Of a stretch of 64,000 nt of DNA, positions 1 to 8,300 are shown in pieces (within the stretch, counting starts at the first letter, position 1; each line of letters opens with the position of its first letter). The stretch lies in the NCBI GenBank assembly GCA_965227215.1, contig OZ245729.1, forward strand, positions 2,046,001-2,110,000. The letters run 5' to 3'. The DNA is from Gracilimonas sp965227215 (GTDB lineage: Bacteria > Bacteroidota > Rhodothermia > Balneolales > Balneolaceae). The translations under genes were made by a program, and so were the position numbers. The notes under the pieces were generated by a model, which was not told where the DNA came from, did not search any database, and saw only the letters and a list, made by a program, of their open reading frames with translations.

Positions 1-1507
1 AATACTCATTGATTTCATCGTTCACTGTATGATAATTGGCATCCGCTACGCTGTCCCGAACAGCCAGGAAGTTATCCCCTTTATCGGTGTATTCAGTTCC
101 CGGGTTCGGAAAGATTGCCGGGATACCAACTTTAGCCATATTAAAATGATCAGAACGATAGAAGTATCCGCGCTCAGGATATGGGTCCGGCTTTACGGTG
201 CGGCCTTGGTGTTGAGCTTCTTCTTCCAGTAAATCACTCAGCGAAGTTCTGCCATATCCCACAACTACAACATCTCGTGTTTTTCCATATACATTCATGC
301 CATCCAGATTGATGTTTGCCGTCACTTTTCCGGGTTCAACCGTTGGGTTTTCTGCCCAGTATTGCGAGCCGAGCAGCCCAACTTCTTCAGCACTTACAAC
401 CAACGCAAGTACGCTTCTTTTTAACTCAGGTTGAATAGCTTTGTAAGCTTCCATCATCTCCAGGAGAGCACTGACTCCGGCTGCATTATCAGAAGCACCG
501 TTATTGATAGAGTCGCCTTCAACGGGAGTTGTTATCCCAAGGTGATCAAGGTGGGCAGTGAGAACCAGGTATTCATCTTTAAGTTCGGGGTCGCTGCCTT
601 CTACTTTAGCAATTACGTTTTGAGATTCAATTTCCCGGTAATCAGCATTCATGCTTACATTCATCCGAACGTCTGAAAGCTCAACCGGTTCAAAGTCGCG
701 ACTATCGGCGGCTTCCATTTGTTCGGTGAGGTTAAGTCCGGCTTCTTCAAATAATAGCCGACTTGCTTCCTGAGTTAGCCAGCCATTGAATTTAGTTGGT
801 GAAGCAGAAGCATCCCCTTCACCCTTCAGGTAAAAACGCTCACGACTCCAACCGTTTGCAACCACATTCCAGCCATACCCGGCCGTTTCAGTAGTGTGAA
901 TGATGATTGCACCCAGAGCACCCATTTCTTTGGCTTTTTCATACTTATAAGAATAGCGCCCATAATACAGACGGGTTTTTCCGGCAAAAACATCAGGAGA
1001 AAATTCAGGATCATTATTTTTTATCACCAAAATCTTGCCTTCTACATCAACGCCTTTGAAATCATCCCAGTCTTCTTCCGGAGCCTGAATGCCATACCCT
1101 ACGTACACCAGTTCAGCATTTCGAACATCTACTCGTTCAGACTGATTGGCAGGCCAGGCCATAAACTCATCATAATACTGCAGAGCGAAGGGAGTGCGGC
1201 CATCCGTCTGTACCGACATTTGCGCATTGGATGTAGTTTGTCCTAAAAGCGGGAATTCCTGCGTATAACTGTTCTCTCCGGCGGCAGGCTGAGCTCCCAT
1301 TTCCTCAAACTCCGAAATCAGGTAATCGACAGTCATTTGCTCACCTTCGGTACCCGTTGCCCTTCCCATAAAGTCATCTGAAGACAGCGTTTCAATATGC
1401 CTTAAAAGCGAATCTTTGGTTATGGTATTTGCGGCTTGGTTGGCCGGTGAAGAACTGCATGCACCAAGCAGGATAAGAGAAGTGATAAACAGGTAAAATG
1501 ATTTCAT
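1..1507 (-). CDS. M28-family zinc aminopeptidase lipoprotein, 3' end cut off by the window edge
   Basis: The frame is open from an ATG at 1507 down to base 1 with no stop, so the C-terminus lies outside the window. The N-terminus (MKSFYLFITSLILLGACSS) is a lipoprotein signal peptide with lipobox LGAC. The middle (about residues 110-240) fits the protease-associated insert common in this family. The five metal-ligand positions of M28 enzymes are all visible: the His of TAHLDHLG (about 318), the Asp of GASDNAAG (340), the Glu pair of SAEEVGLLG (374-375), the Asp of NLDG (402) and the His of RSDHFNM (454). The family removes N-terminal residues from peptides using two zinc ions; an envelope location follows from the lipobox. 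The exact substrate cannot be read from the sequence. A strong terminator separates it from the kelch gene upstream on the same strand, so it probably has its own promoter between 1508 and 1580. Confidence 0.9.
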   Translation of the reverse strand, partial: MKSFYLFITSLILLGACSSSPANQAANTITKDSLLRHIETLSSDDFMGRATGTEGEQMTVDYLISEFEEMGAQPAAGENSYTQEFPLLGQTTSNAQMSVQTDGRTPFALQYYDEFMAWPANQSERVDVRNAELVYVGYGIQAPEEDWDDFKGVDVEGKILVIKNNDPEFSPDVFAGKTRLYYGRYSYKYEKAKEMGALGAIIIHTTETAGYGWNVVANGWSRERFYLKGEGDASASPTKFNGWLTQEASRLLFEEAGLNLTEQMEAADSRDFEPVELSDVRMNVSMNADYREIESQNVIAKVEGSDPELKDEYLVLTAHLDHLGITTPVEGDSINNGASDNAAGVSALLEMMEAYKAIQPELKRSVLALVVSAEEVGLLGSQYWAENPTVEPGKVTANINLDGMNVYGKTRDVVVVGYGRTSLSDLLEEEAQHQGRTVKPDPYPERGYFYRSDHFNMAKVGIPAIFPNPGTEYTDKGDNFLAVRDSVADANYHTVNDEINEY

Positions 1508-1582
1508 AGTCGCGTCAGGGTGTTTATTTCGTATTGTGTTAGCTGATGTGAAAGTATTAAAATACTTCAGAAAATGATTCAA

Positions 1583-1616
1583 TAAAAAAGCGAAAGGCAT
1601 TTACACCTTTCGCTTT
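1583..1616 (-). terminator. Intrinsic terminator of the kelch lipoprotein gene
   Basis: A perfect 11-bp stem (1588-1598 with 1606-1616) closes a 7-base loop and is followed on the minus strand by a T-run (the A-run at 1583-1589). It lies 27 bases past the stop of the kelch gene. The other strand lacks a clean U-tract, so it mainly serves minus-strand transcription. Confidence 0.85.
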
Positions 1617-1642
1617 AGTAAAATAGAAAATAAAGATCCGGA

Positions 1643-2725
1643 TCAGTTACCTGCTTCCAATTCAACAGTAAATTTCTGAACCAGGTCGGTTACGCGTTGG
1701 TCATTAACCATTCCACCAACCAGGTAAAACTCATCTCCTGCTCTGGCAATACTACGGTGATCCATAGTGGCGGTGGGCATTTCACCTAATTCAACCCATT
1801 CTTCGGTGTCCAGGCGATAGGCGAAAACGGAGCTTTCAGCGAAGGCCGGCTTAGCGTTGTAGCCAATACCATTGTAGTTATAAGGGTTCGTTGATCCGCC
1901 AACAAACACAACCATCTCTACCGGGTTCGAAACTCCTACAGCTGCCATGCGGTATCGTGCTTGTCCCGGATGCTGCTTAATGCGCGTCCAGTTAATTTCT
2001 TCCGGATTCTCAGCGTTGATTTCTCCTTTAATACTGCCGGGAGACATCATGAAAATCTGCTCGCCTTCATCAACAACGGTTTGTACGCCATCAGAAAGAA
2101 CCATAGTGTTGCCTACAATACCACCTGAGTGCCCGAATACGGGAGGGCCGGGGTACGGTGTGGCGTGAGACCATGAATTTGTTTGGGTATCATAAACCTG
2201 CACATTCGAAACATTGTTGGTGTTATTCCACCCGCTGATCAGGTAGATATAACGGTCTTGATAAACAAGGGAAACAGCGTCTTCAACAGGAAGCAGCATG
2301 TCGGCAACCTGCTCGTAAGAATTAGCGTCAGGATCGTACCTAAAAACTTCTTCTGTGGATACTTTGGAGCCATCTTCAGCTACCGTATAGCCTCCAAAAA
2401 TGTAAATCTGTCCGTTCACGGTTTCGGTGGTGCTGGCCAAGCGGCCGATTTCGTCAGGTACACCGGGGATTTGCTCCCAGATTTCTTTACTTACATCAAA
2501 GCGTGCAGCGAAATCACTTACATCGGCATGGGTTTTTCCTTCTTCCAGCCCTAGGAAGGTGTACACAAACCAGTCACCGTCTACCTGAGCGGCTGTAACG
2601 GCATTATTTGAAATTCCCATCGGCAACGACTCGGCTTTCTCCCAGTTGAGAGCAACCTTTTGAGGTGCTTGCTGGCAGGAGGCTACCAGAATCGAAAGGG
2701 TGAAGAGTAATAATATTCTTTTCAT
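1643..2725 (-). CDS. Kelch-repeat beta-propeller lipoprotein
   Basis: A 360-residue protein starting with a lipoprotein signal (MKRILLLFTLSILVASCQQ, lipobox VASC). The rest consists of repeated kelch blades, recognisable from the hydrophobic-Gly-Gly strands IYIFGGYT, IYLISGW, VVFVGGSTN and FYLVGGMVN, each followed about 20-25 residues later by a conserved Trp as in NSWSHA and EEWVEL. This predicts a six- or seven-bladed beta-propeller tethered to the envelope. Kelch propellers usually bind proteins or glycans; sialate mutarotases share the fold, but I see no specific catalytic signature, so no enzyme function is assigned. It is monocistronic, with its own terminator downstream. Confidence 0.85.
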   Translation of the reverse strand: MKRILLLFTLSILVASCQQAPQKVALNWEKAESLPMGISNNAVTAAQVDGDWFVYTFLGLEEGKTHADVSDFAARFDVSKEIWEQIPGVPDEIGRLASTTETVNGQIYIFGGYTVAEDGSKVSTEEVFRYDPDANSYEQVADMLLPVEDAVSLVYQDRYIYLISGWNNTNNVSNVQVYDTQTNSWSHATPYPGPPVFGHSGGIVGNTMVLSDGVQTVVDEGEQIFMMSPGSIKGEINAENPEEINWTRIKQHPGQARYRMAAVGVSNPVEMVVFVGGSTNPYNYNGIGYNAKPAFAESSVFAYRLDTEEWVELGEMPTATMDHRSIARAGDEFYLVGGMVNDQRVTDLVQKFTVELEAGN

Positions 2726-2842
2726 TGTATGAATAATTGACTTATAGTCTGATTTTTAATTTTGCCTGAACACTTGCACATTGGCAACAACAAAAGCATT
2801 CAGTATTTGTTTAAATTCAAGCACTAAAGATACGGTTTTTAT

Positions 2843-3664
2843 ATGTCTTCTTTTAAAAATAAAATTGTTCTAATAACAGGTGGAGCCAGTGGTATAGGCT
2901 ATCTTATGGGCGAAAAAGCGTTGCAAAGAGAAGCCCGGAAATTGATCATTTGGGATATTAATGAAGACAAGCTGCTTGATGCCGCTAAACGTCTTTCTAA
3001 ACAAGGCTATTCAGTAGATACCGGTGTAGTGGATGTCAGCGACCCGGAGCAGGTTCAGCAAGAAGCAAAAAGAGTATTAGATGAACATGGGCCGGTTGAT
3101 ATGTTGTTCAACAACGCAGGAGTAGTGGTGGGTAAAAAGTTTGAAGAACATTCGACGGAACACATCAAAAAAACCATGAATATTAACAGCCTTGGATTGA
3201 TGTATGTGGCTCGGGCTTTCTTACCAGCTATGATTGAGAATGGGTATGGATATATTATTAATATAGCATCTGCAGCAGGACTAACTCCCAACCCCGGAAT
3301 GACGGTATATGCAGCCAGTAAATGGGCAGCTGTGGGTTGGTCAGAATCGCTAAATCTGGAGCTGCGTAAAAATGGAGACCCGGTGAATGTGCTTACTGTG
3401 ATGCCCAGCTACATCAATACCGGAATGTTTGCCGGAGTAACGGCCCCATTGCTTATGCCTCTGCTTGATCCGGATGACATTTCAACCAAAATACTGGATG
3501 CGGTAGAACGAGAAAAGGAACGGCTGAGGGAACCGTTTATGGTAAAATTAACTCCCTTTATCCGCGGTATTCTTCCGGCAAAAATATACGATTTTGTAGC
3601 AGGCAAAATATTTGGTGTATATGACTCTATGAATACTTTTATTGGCAGAAAAACAGATCATTGA
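2843..3664 (+). CDS. Short-chain dehydrogenase/reductase (SDR), NAD type
   Basis: A 273-residue classical SDR. The Rossmann glycine motif TGGASGIG is at residues 12-19, NNAG at 90-93, the catalytic Ser in IASAAG (143), and the YxxxK pair at Tyr156 and Lys160. Asp38 at the end of beta-strand 2 (IIWDIN) favours NAD over NADP. The C-terminal 70 residues are hydrophobic with basic patches, as in lipid- or retinol-active SDRs that sit on membranes. It is the first gene of a three-gene operon: its TGA overlaps the next ATG by one base (TGATG), and an aldehyde dehydrogenase and an enoyl-type reductase follow. Context suggests oxidation of a fatty or branched alcohol to aldehyde and acid, but the substrate is an inference. 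Confidence 0.9.
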   Translation: MSSFKNKIVLITGGASGIGYLMGEKALQREARKLIIWDINEDKLLDAAKRLSKQGYSVDTGVVDVSDPEQVQQEAKRVLDEHGPVDMLFNNAGVVVGKKFEEHSTEHIKKTMNINSLGLMYVARAFLPAMIENGYGYIINIASAAGLTPNPGMTVYAASKWAAVGWSESLNLELRKNGDPVNVLTVMPSYINTGMFAGVTAPLLMPLLDPDDISTKILDAVEREKERLREPFMVKLTPFIRGILPAKIYDFVAGKIFGVYDSMNTFIGRKTDH

Positions 3665-5031
3665 TGGACGGAAAAGAATTGTTAGAGCGCCAGCGTACTT
3701 ATTTTAAGTCCGGAGCTACCAAGTCGGTAGATTTTAGGATTCACCAGCTGCAAACACTTAAGAAATTGCTTACTCAACATGAAGAAGAGTTTGTTCAGGC
3801 AATACATAAAGACTTCAAAAAGCCGGAGCTGGAAGTTTACGCCACCGAACTTGGCATTCTGCATAATGAGATCAGTTATGTGCTGAAAAACCTCAGAAAA
3901 TGGACAAAGCCTCAAAAAGTTTCGGGCATAATTGCCAATTTCCCTTCTAAAAATTACACCGTTACGGAGCCCTATGGATCTGTGCTCATTATTGCCCCGT
4001 GGAATTACCCGGTTCAGCTGGCGTTGCTTCCTTTGGTGGGTGCAATTGCAGCCGGCAATACGGCAGTAATTAAACCTTCAGAGTTAACGCCACATACCTC
4101 TACTGCTATTAAACAGATTCTTGGAAAATGGTTTAAAGAGGAGTTTGTTGGTGTGGTAGAAGGCGGGGTTGAAACAAATCAGGATTTGCTGGCTCGGGAT
4201 TTTGATTACATCTTTTTTACCGGCAGCACAAGGGTGGGCAAAATTGTGATGGAAGCAGCGGCAAAAAATCTTACTCCTGTCACGTTGGAGCTGGGCGGTA
4301 AAAGCCCCTGTATTGTCGATGAAACCGCAGACCTTGAAACGGCTGCACGGCGCATTGCCTGGGGGAAATTTGTGAACGCAGGTCAAACATGTGTTGCTCC
4401 GGATTATTTACTTATTCACTCAAAGGTGAAGGATACGTTTTTGGAGCACTTTAAAGAGTCGGTTAGGGATTTTTATGGGGTGAACCCTAAGCTCAGTCCG
4501 GATTACCCACGCATTATCAACGAGTCTCATTTTGACAGGCTGGCAGGATACCTGAGCGATGGGGAAATCTTTTGTGGAGGAAAAACCGATCGCAGTGATT
4601 TGTACATAGAACCCACAGTTTTGGTGGACGTGAAAGATGACAGCGGTGTTATGGAGGAAGAAATTTTCGGTCCCATACTTCCGGTGCTCACCTATGAAAA
4701 GCTTCCTGATGCGATTGATGTCATCAATTCAAAAAGCAAACCTTTGTCGCTATATCTGTTCTCGAAGAACAGTGACTCTGAATCAATGATTATAGATCAA
4801 TGCTCCTTTGGCGGAGGCGCAATAAATGATGTGCTTGCACATCTTGGAAACCACCACCTGCCGTTTGGCGGGGTTGGTGACAGCGGAATGGGGGCCTATC
4901 ACGGAAAACAAAGCTTCGATACCTTTTCGCACACCAAAAGCATTATGAAGAAACCATTCTGGCTGGACATTCCTTTCCGGTATGCACCTTATAAAGGAAA
5001 ACTAAAATGGATTAAACGAGTTTTAAAATGA
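3664..5031 (+). CDS. Aldehyde dehydrogenase, ALDH3-like (fatty aldehyde type)
   Basis: A 455-residue NAD(P)-dependent aldehyde dehydrogenase. PWNYP lies near residues 112-116, FTGSTRVGK near 186-193, the catalytic Glu in LELGGKSP at about 209 and the nucleophilic Cys in NAGQTCVAP at about 243. The short length and the basic-hydrophobic C-terminal tail fit the ALDH3 class, which includes fatty-aldehyde and coniferyl-aldehyde dehydrogenases. The ATG at 3664 was chosen because it overlaps the stop of the SDR gene by one base, a standard coupling arrangement; a TTG one codon upstream (3661) is the alternative. The stop overlaps the next gene's start in ATGA. It probably takes the aldehyde made by the preceding SDR to the acid. 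Confidence 0.92.
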   Translation: MDGKELLERQRTYFKSGATKSVDFRIHQLQTLKKLLTQHEEEFVQAIHKDFKKPELEVYATELGILHNEISYVLKNLRKWTKPQKVSGIIANFPSKNYTVTEPYGSVLIIAPWNYPVQLALLPLVGAIAAGNTAVIKPSELTPHTSTAIKQILGKWFKEEFVGVVEGGVETNQDLLARDFDYIFFTGSTRVGKIVMEAAAKNLTPVTLELGGKSPCIVDETADLETAARRIAWGKFVNAGQTCVAPDYLLIHSKVKDTFLEHFKESVRDFYGVNPKLSPDYPRIINESHFDRLAGYLSDGEIFCGGKTDRSDLYIEPTVLVDVKDDSGVMEEEIFGPILPVLTYEKLPDAIDVINSKSKPLSLYLFSKNSDSESMIIDQCSFGGGAINDVLAHLGNHHLPFGGVGDSGMGAYHGKQSFDTFSHTKSIMKKPFWLDIPFRYAPYKGKLKWIKRVLK

Positions 5032-6032
5032 GTGAAGACACATTCAGGGCATTTTATGTAGAAGAGAAGCAAAAAGGAGAATTTTCATCATCGGTGACAG
5101 ACATTCCGGTTTCTTTTTTGCCTGATCATGAGGTTTTGATACGAGTTCACTACTCCTCACTTAATTATAAGGATGGATTGTCAGCCTCTGGTAATAAAGG
5201 GGTAACCCGGAGCTATCCACATATTCCCGGCATCGATGCTTCCGGGGTTGTTTTGGAAGATAAGTCAGGCACATTTTCCGAAGGACAAAAAGTAGTGGTT
5301 ACCGGTCGCGATTTAGGCTCAAATACCCCGGGTGGATATGGTGAACTAATCCGGGTTCCCAAAGACTGGGTTGTAGAACTTCCTGAAGGGTTAGATGAAG
5401 AAACAGCCATGAAGTATGGAACGGCCGGCTTTACCGCCATGTATGGAGTTAAGCGCTTGCAGCGCGAGCTTATTTTGCCTGAAGATGGAAAGGTATTGGT
5501 AACCGGAGCAACAGGCGGTGTGGGTTCACTTGCTGTGTTTTTTCTTTCCGAATTAGGGTATGAAGTTGTGGCGGCCACAGGTAAAATGGATAAGGAGAGT
5601 TTTCTGAAAGAGCTTGGAGCTGCTGAAGTTATTCATCGGGATGAGGTTTCCGGGGTAAATGAAAACTTTTTGCTGAGCAGAAAATGGAATGGAGCTATCG
5701 AGACGGTTGGAGGGGAAATGTTGGATGCTGTTATCCGACAAACCAATCACGACGGAGCAGTAGCCTGTTGCGGTAATATTTTGGGCCATGAAGTGAAGAC
5801 GAATATATACCCATTTATACTAAGGGGTGTAAGTTTGCTCGGGATAGATTCTGCTATTTGCAAGATGCCGATGCGGTTAAAAATCTGGAACAGCATCTCG
5901 GGAATGAATCACCAAAAGTTGCCGGATGGCTTTGCCCGAATAGTTGGCTTGGAAAACCTTAAGCCCGAAATTGAGGCAATACTGGATGGAAAGCAGGCCG
6001 GCCGGGTGGTTGTTCAGCATCAAACCAGGTAA
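5028..6032 (+). CDS. YhdH/AcuI-family NADPH-dependent quinone oxidoreductase / acryloyl-CoA reductase-like
   Basis: A 334-residue medium-chain dehydrogenase/reductase without the zinc ligands of alcohol dehydrogenases. The N-terminal GroES-like part has NYKDGLSASG and PGIDASG; the Rossmann part has TGATGGVGS near residue 165. This pattern is typical of the YhdH/YhfP/AcuI group, whose characterised member reduces acryloyl-CoA to propionyl-CoA with NADPH. The reaction here could instead be on another enoyl-CoA or enone. The gene overlaps the upstream aldehyde dehydrogenase in ATGA, so the SDR, the dehydrogenase and this reductase should be made together. The operon ends in a strong terminator 6 bases after the stop. 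Confidence 0.87.
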   Translation: MSEDTFRAFYVEEKQKGEFSSSVTDIPVSFLPDHEVLIRVHYSSLNYKDGLSASGNKGVTRSYPHIPGIDASGVVLEDKSGTFSEGQKVVVTGRDLGSNTPGGYGELIRVPKDWVVELPEGLDEETAMKYGTAGFTAMYGVKRLQRELILPEDGKVLVTGATGGVGSLAVFFLSELGYEVVAATGKMDKESFLKELGAAEVIHRDEVSGVNENFLLSRKWNGAIETVGGEMLDAVIRQTNHDGAVACCGNILGHEVKTNIYPFILRGVSLLGIDSAICKMPMRLKIWNSISGMNHQKLPDGFARIVGLENLKPEIEAILDGKQAGRVVVQHQTR

Positions 6033-6034
6033 AT

Positions 6035-6066
6035 AAAAAAGCCGACACATAACGTGTCGGCTTTAG
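6035..6066. terminator. Bidirectional intrinsic terminator between convergent genes
   Basis: A perfect 11-bp stem (6038-6048 with 6054-6064) with loop ATAAC. An A-run precedes it (6035-6040), giving a T-tract on the minus strand, while the plus strand ends in CTTTAGG with a weaker tract. It ends the SDR/ALDH/AcuI operon and possibly the convergent response-regulator transcript. Confidence 0.8.
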
Positions 6067-6131
6067 GAAAACAGTAAAGCAGCGATCAAACTGCTTTATG
6101 TGGGTTATGGGTATTTGTTTGATCTAAGTTC

Positions 6132-6530
6132 TTATGCCGCGTACTGAGATTTTGAATCAATCTTATTCTCTGCTTTGCTAAGTGAGTCAGACAAGTCAGA
6201 TTTCGTTACGGGCTTCAATAAAAAATCGATGTAGTCAATATCTTTGGCTTGATTCAGGATCGTAGGGCTATCGTCACCCGACAAGAAAATGACCGGAATA
6301 TCAGCATGATCAGATCGCAGTCTTCTAACGGTTTCAATGCCGTCAAGATCGCCGGAAAGCTGAATGTCCATCAACAAAATAGAAGGGTTAAAATCGGAAA
6401 ATACACAAAGAGCTTCTTCTCCACTGCTGGCCGTGCCGACTACTTTATAGCCAAGCTTGGTAACCAGCTTCTCTTCTACTATAGATAGTAGTGGGTCATC
6501 CTCAACAATCATTACCTTCCGTGTAATCAC
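6132..6530 (-). CDS. Stand-alone response regulator (CheY-like receiver)
   Basis: A 132-residue single receiver domain with no output domain. Conserved positions are visible: the acidic pair Asp11-Asp12 (IVEDDP), the phospho-acceptor Asp55 (LLMDIQL), Ser84 in the Thr/Ser position (FLSGDDS) and Lys106 followed by Pro (LLKPV). It is probably phosphorylated by a histidine kinase encoded elsewhere, since no kinase lies in this window, and acts by protein contact, as in phosphorelays or kinase-linked signalling. I use the GTG at 6530 because AGAAGG stands about 5 bases upstream; an in-frame ATG at 6512 begins directly at MIVEDD and is the alternative. Confidence 0.88.
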   Translation of the reverse strand: MITRKVMIVEDDPLLSIVEEKLVTKLGYKVVGTASSGEEALCVFSDFNPSILLMDIQLSGDLDGIETVRRLRSDHADIPVIFLSGDDSPTILNQAKDIDYIDFLLKPVTKSDLSDSLSKAENKIDSKSQYAA

Positions 6531-6679
6531 GTCAGCCTTCTGCGTTAATATTAAAAACTTCTAATGTTAATATATTAGAAAAAATTAATAGGGTCAATAA
6601 GCTTTAAAAGTTTTTTTGCTGAGCAAGAATTAAGAGATTAAATGCAGATTTATAAAAACGGTCAATAATACCTGAAAAC

Positions 6680-6949
6680 ATGATAAAACTGCACAGAAAA
6701 CGAAAAGGGGCAGCATCTGACCGGTTAGAGGAACAACTGAAAAGCCTCGTAATCTCTTTCAAGAAAGTATATTACGAGGAAGAAGACGAACAGAAAAAGC
6801 TCCCATATATTGAAGAAGATGGAGAGGAGTTTCATACCGAAGAGGAAATAGAGGTATGGATGAGAGAACTCGAAAAACAGTTGAACTGGCAGCGTTCATT
6901 AAGTGGAGACGGGTGCTATATTAACCCAAAAAATGGAGAGATATGTTAA
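6680..6949 (+). CDS. Small acidic hypothetical protein
   Basis: An 89-residue protein with a basic start (MIKLHRKRKG) and a strongly acidic, helix-prone body rich in Glu. It ends in a short segment containing Cys at DGCYINPKNGEIC. I do not recognise a named domain. The layout (a phrase like 'YIEEDGEEF', then a helix, then a Cys-containing tail) resembles small uncharacterised proteins I associate with Bacteroidota, but this is a recollection and not a match. It ends 12 bases from the convergent DUF1801 gene. Codon use looks like the neighbours, and ATG follows an AT-rich leader without a clear Shine-Dalgarno site. Confidence 0.6.
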   Translation: MIKLHRKRKGAASDRLEEQLKSLVISFKKVYYEEEDEQKKLPYIEEDGEEFHTEEEIEVWMRELEKQLNWQRSLSGDGCYINPKNGEIC

Positions 6950-6961
6950 TGGAAATTCCAT

Positions 6962-7342
6962 TTACTCTTGAATTCTCTTCCCTCTGGGTTTATATGGTAC
7001 CGTTTCATCCAGAAAAAGAGCTTCATTAATAATTTCCCGGATGGTGTTTTTGGGAATTTCATCGACTGTGCCGAAATCTACGCTCATTACTTGTTTTCGG
7101 CCTTTGTTCTCCAGCAGCCCTTGTTCATTTGACAGCTCATAACCCCTCAGGAAACAAAGAGCAACCTTGCCATTCTTAAGAGGGTTGAGGTAACAGACCC
7201 AGGTATTCTGATCATAAAATGGAATGTTGTACTTAATGGCAGAAGATACGGTTGGGAAAGAGTTCAACAGAGTGTGAAAGTAGAGCATAACCTCCTTTTG
7301 GTTCCCTTCGTGCCGCATTATGAAATCTTCTACGGTTTTCAT
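6962..7342 (-). CDS. DUF1801-type protein (YdhG-like)
   Basis: A 126-residue protein with the DUF1801 pattern: an N-terminal helix pair, then IKYNIPFYDQNTWVCYLNP, a beta strand with VALCFLRGYEL, and an ending rich in Lys/Arg. The fold is small alpha/beta; members have been related to phosphoribosyl-type or iron-chaperone-like proteins, but no activity is established for this one. Its ATG overlaps the stop of the esterase gene (ATGA), making it the last gene of the five-gene minus-strand operon beginning with the LMW-PTP-like phosphatase. Confidence 0.8.
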   Translation of the reverse strand: MKTVEDFIMRHEGNQKEVMLYFHTLLNSFPTVSSAIKYNIPFYDQNTWVCYLNPLKNGKVALCFLRGYELSNEQGLLENKGRKQVMSVDFGTVDEIPKNTIREIINEALFLDETVPYKPRGKRIQE

Positions 7343-8259
7343 GGATCCAAAGTATCTGCACCTGCACTAAGCTGATGGGTTAAAAACCAGTTGTACAAAT
7401 CATCTCCGCGATAAACGCGCTTCCAGGTATCATGGCCGAGGTCTTCGTGGTTTGTGAAGCGAACATTGTTATGGCCCAATGCTTCCAACCTGTTTAGTCC
7501 CGGGTAAAAATGTTTTACCTGAACTACCGGGTCTCTGCCACCGGCAAATGCCCAAACTGGGATTTGATGGTCGGCGATAGGAGCCATTAATTCCGGATGC
7601 CCCCAGCCTACAACCGGTGCGATAGCTGCAAACCGTTGGGGGTATGAGCTTGCCAGATGCCATGTGCCAAAGCCTCCATAGCTTAACCCGGTTAGATATA
7701 CTCGGTTAGAATCTGCCCGGTAGTTATTTAGTACATGATCAATCATCCCAATCAAATCTTGTTCTACCCGTTCCCAGCCATTCGGTAGAGTGGTGTAATC
7801 AGCAAGTTCACTTTCTTCCCCGACCATCGACCCAACAGTAGTAGAAAAGGGAGTTCTTTCAGGAATCCCTTCTTCCAATCTTTCAGGTATCGAGGCAGTG
7901 TCCCGATTTTGCAGATAAGAAACGGTTTCATCCATCCCGAACATGTGCAACTGCGGGGCGATGATGATGAAAGGCAGGTCTCGTTTATAGACCCAGGCTT
8001 CTTTTAAAGGACCATGCATTAGTACAAATCCAAGCTCATTTTTACCATTGCCACGCTCTCCATTCCCATGCAGAAACATCATAACCGGCCAGTTTTTGTC
8101 GGAAAGTTCATATCCGTTAGGGAGGTAAAGGTAGAAGTCTCGTTCCTCTCCAGCAATCTGACTGGTGTAAGAAATGCGTTCCAGTTTATCGGTCTGGCAG
8201 CCTGTAATCATGAGTATAATAAATATGAATATGGTATAGAAAGAATGAGCGGTAGTCAT
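7339..8259 (-). CDS. Alpha/beta-hydrolase esterase lipoprotein (prolyl-oligopeptidase / PHB-depolymerase-like)
   Basis: About 306 residues from the ATG at 8259. This start was preferred over one 60 bases upstream because it places a proper lipoprotein signal at the N-terminus (MTTAHSFYTIFIFIILMITG then Cys, lipobox ITGC) and avoids overlap with the preceding gene. The oxyanion region is MFLHGNGERG, the nucleophile is the Ser of GLSYGGFG, and candidate acid and base residues are in AGGRDPVV and DLGHDTW. The family hydrolyses carboxylic esters such as feruloyl, polyhydroxyalkanoate or sugar acetyl esters; the substrate here is unknown. The lipobox predicts an envelope location. It overlaps the following DUF1801 gene by four bases. 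Confidence 0.85.
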   Translation of the reverse strand: MTTAHSFYTIFIFIILMITGCQTDKLERISYTSQIAGEERDFYLYLPNGYELSDKNWPVMMFLHGNGERGNGKNELGFVLMHGPLKEAWVYKRDLPFIIIAPQLHMFGMDETVSYLQNRDTASIPERLEEGIPERTPFSTTVGSMVGEESELADYTTLPNGWERVEQDLIGMIDHVLNNYRADSNRVYLTGLSYGGFGTWHLASSYPQRFAAIAPVVGWGHPELMAPIADHQIPVWAFAGGRDPVVQVKHFYPGLNRLEALGHNNVRFTNHEDLGHDTWKRVYRGDDLYNWFLTHQLSAGADTLDP

Positions 8260-8300
8260 GATAATCTCAGAGTTCTTTTCTGAATATAGCAGAATAAGAA

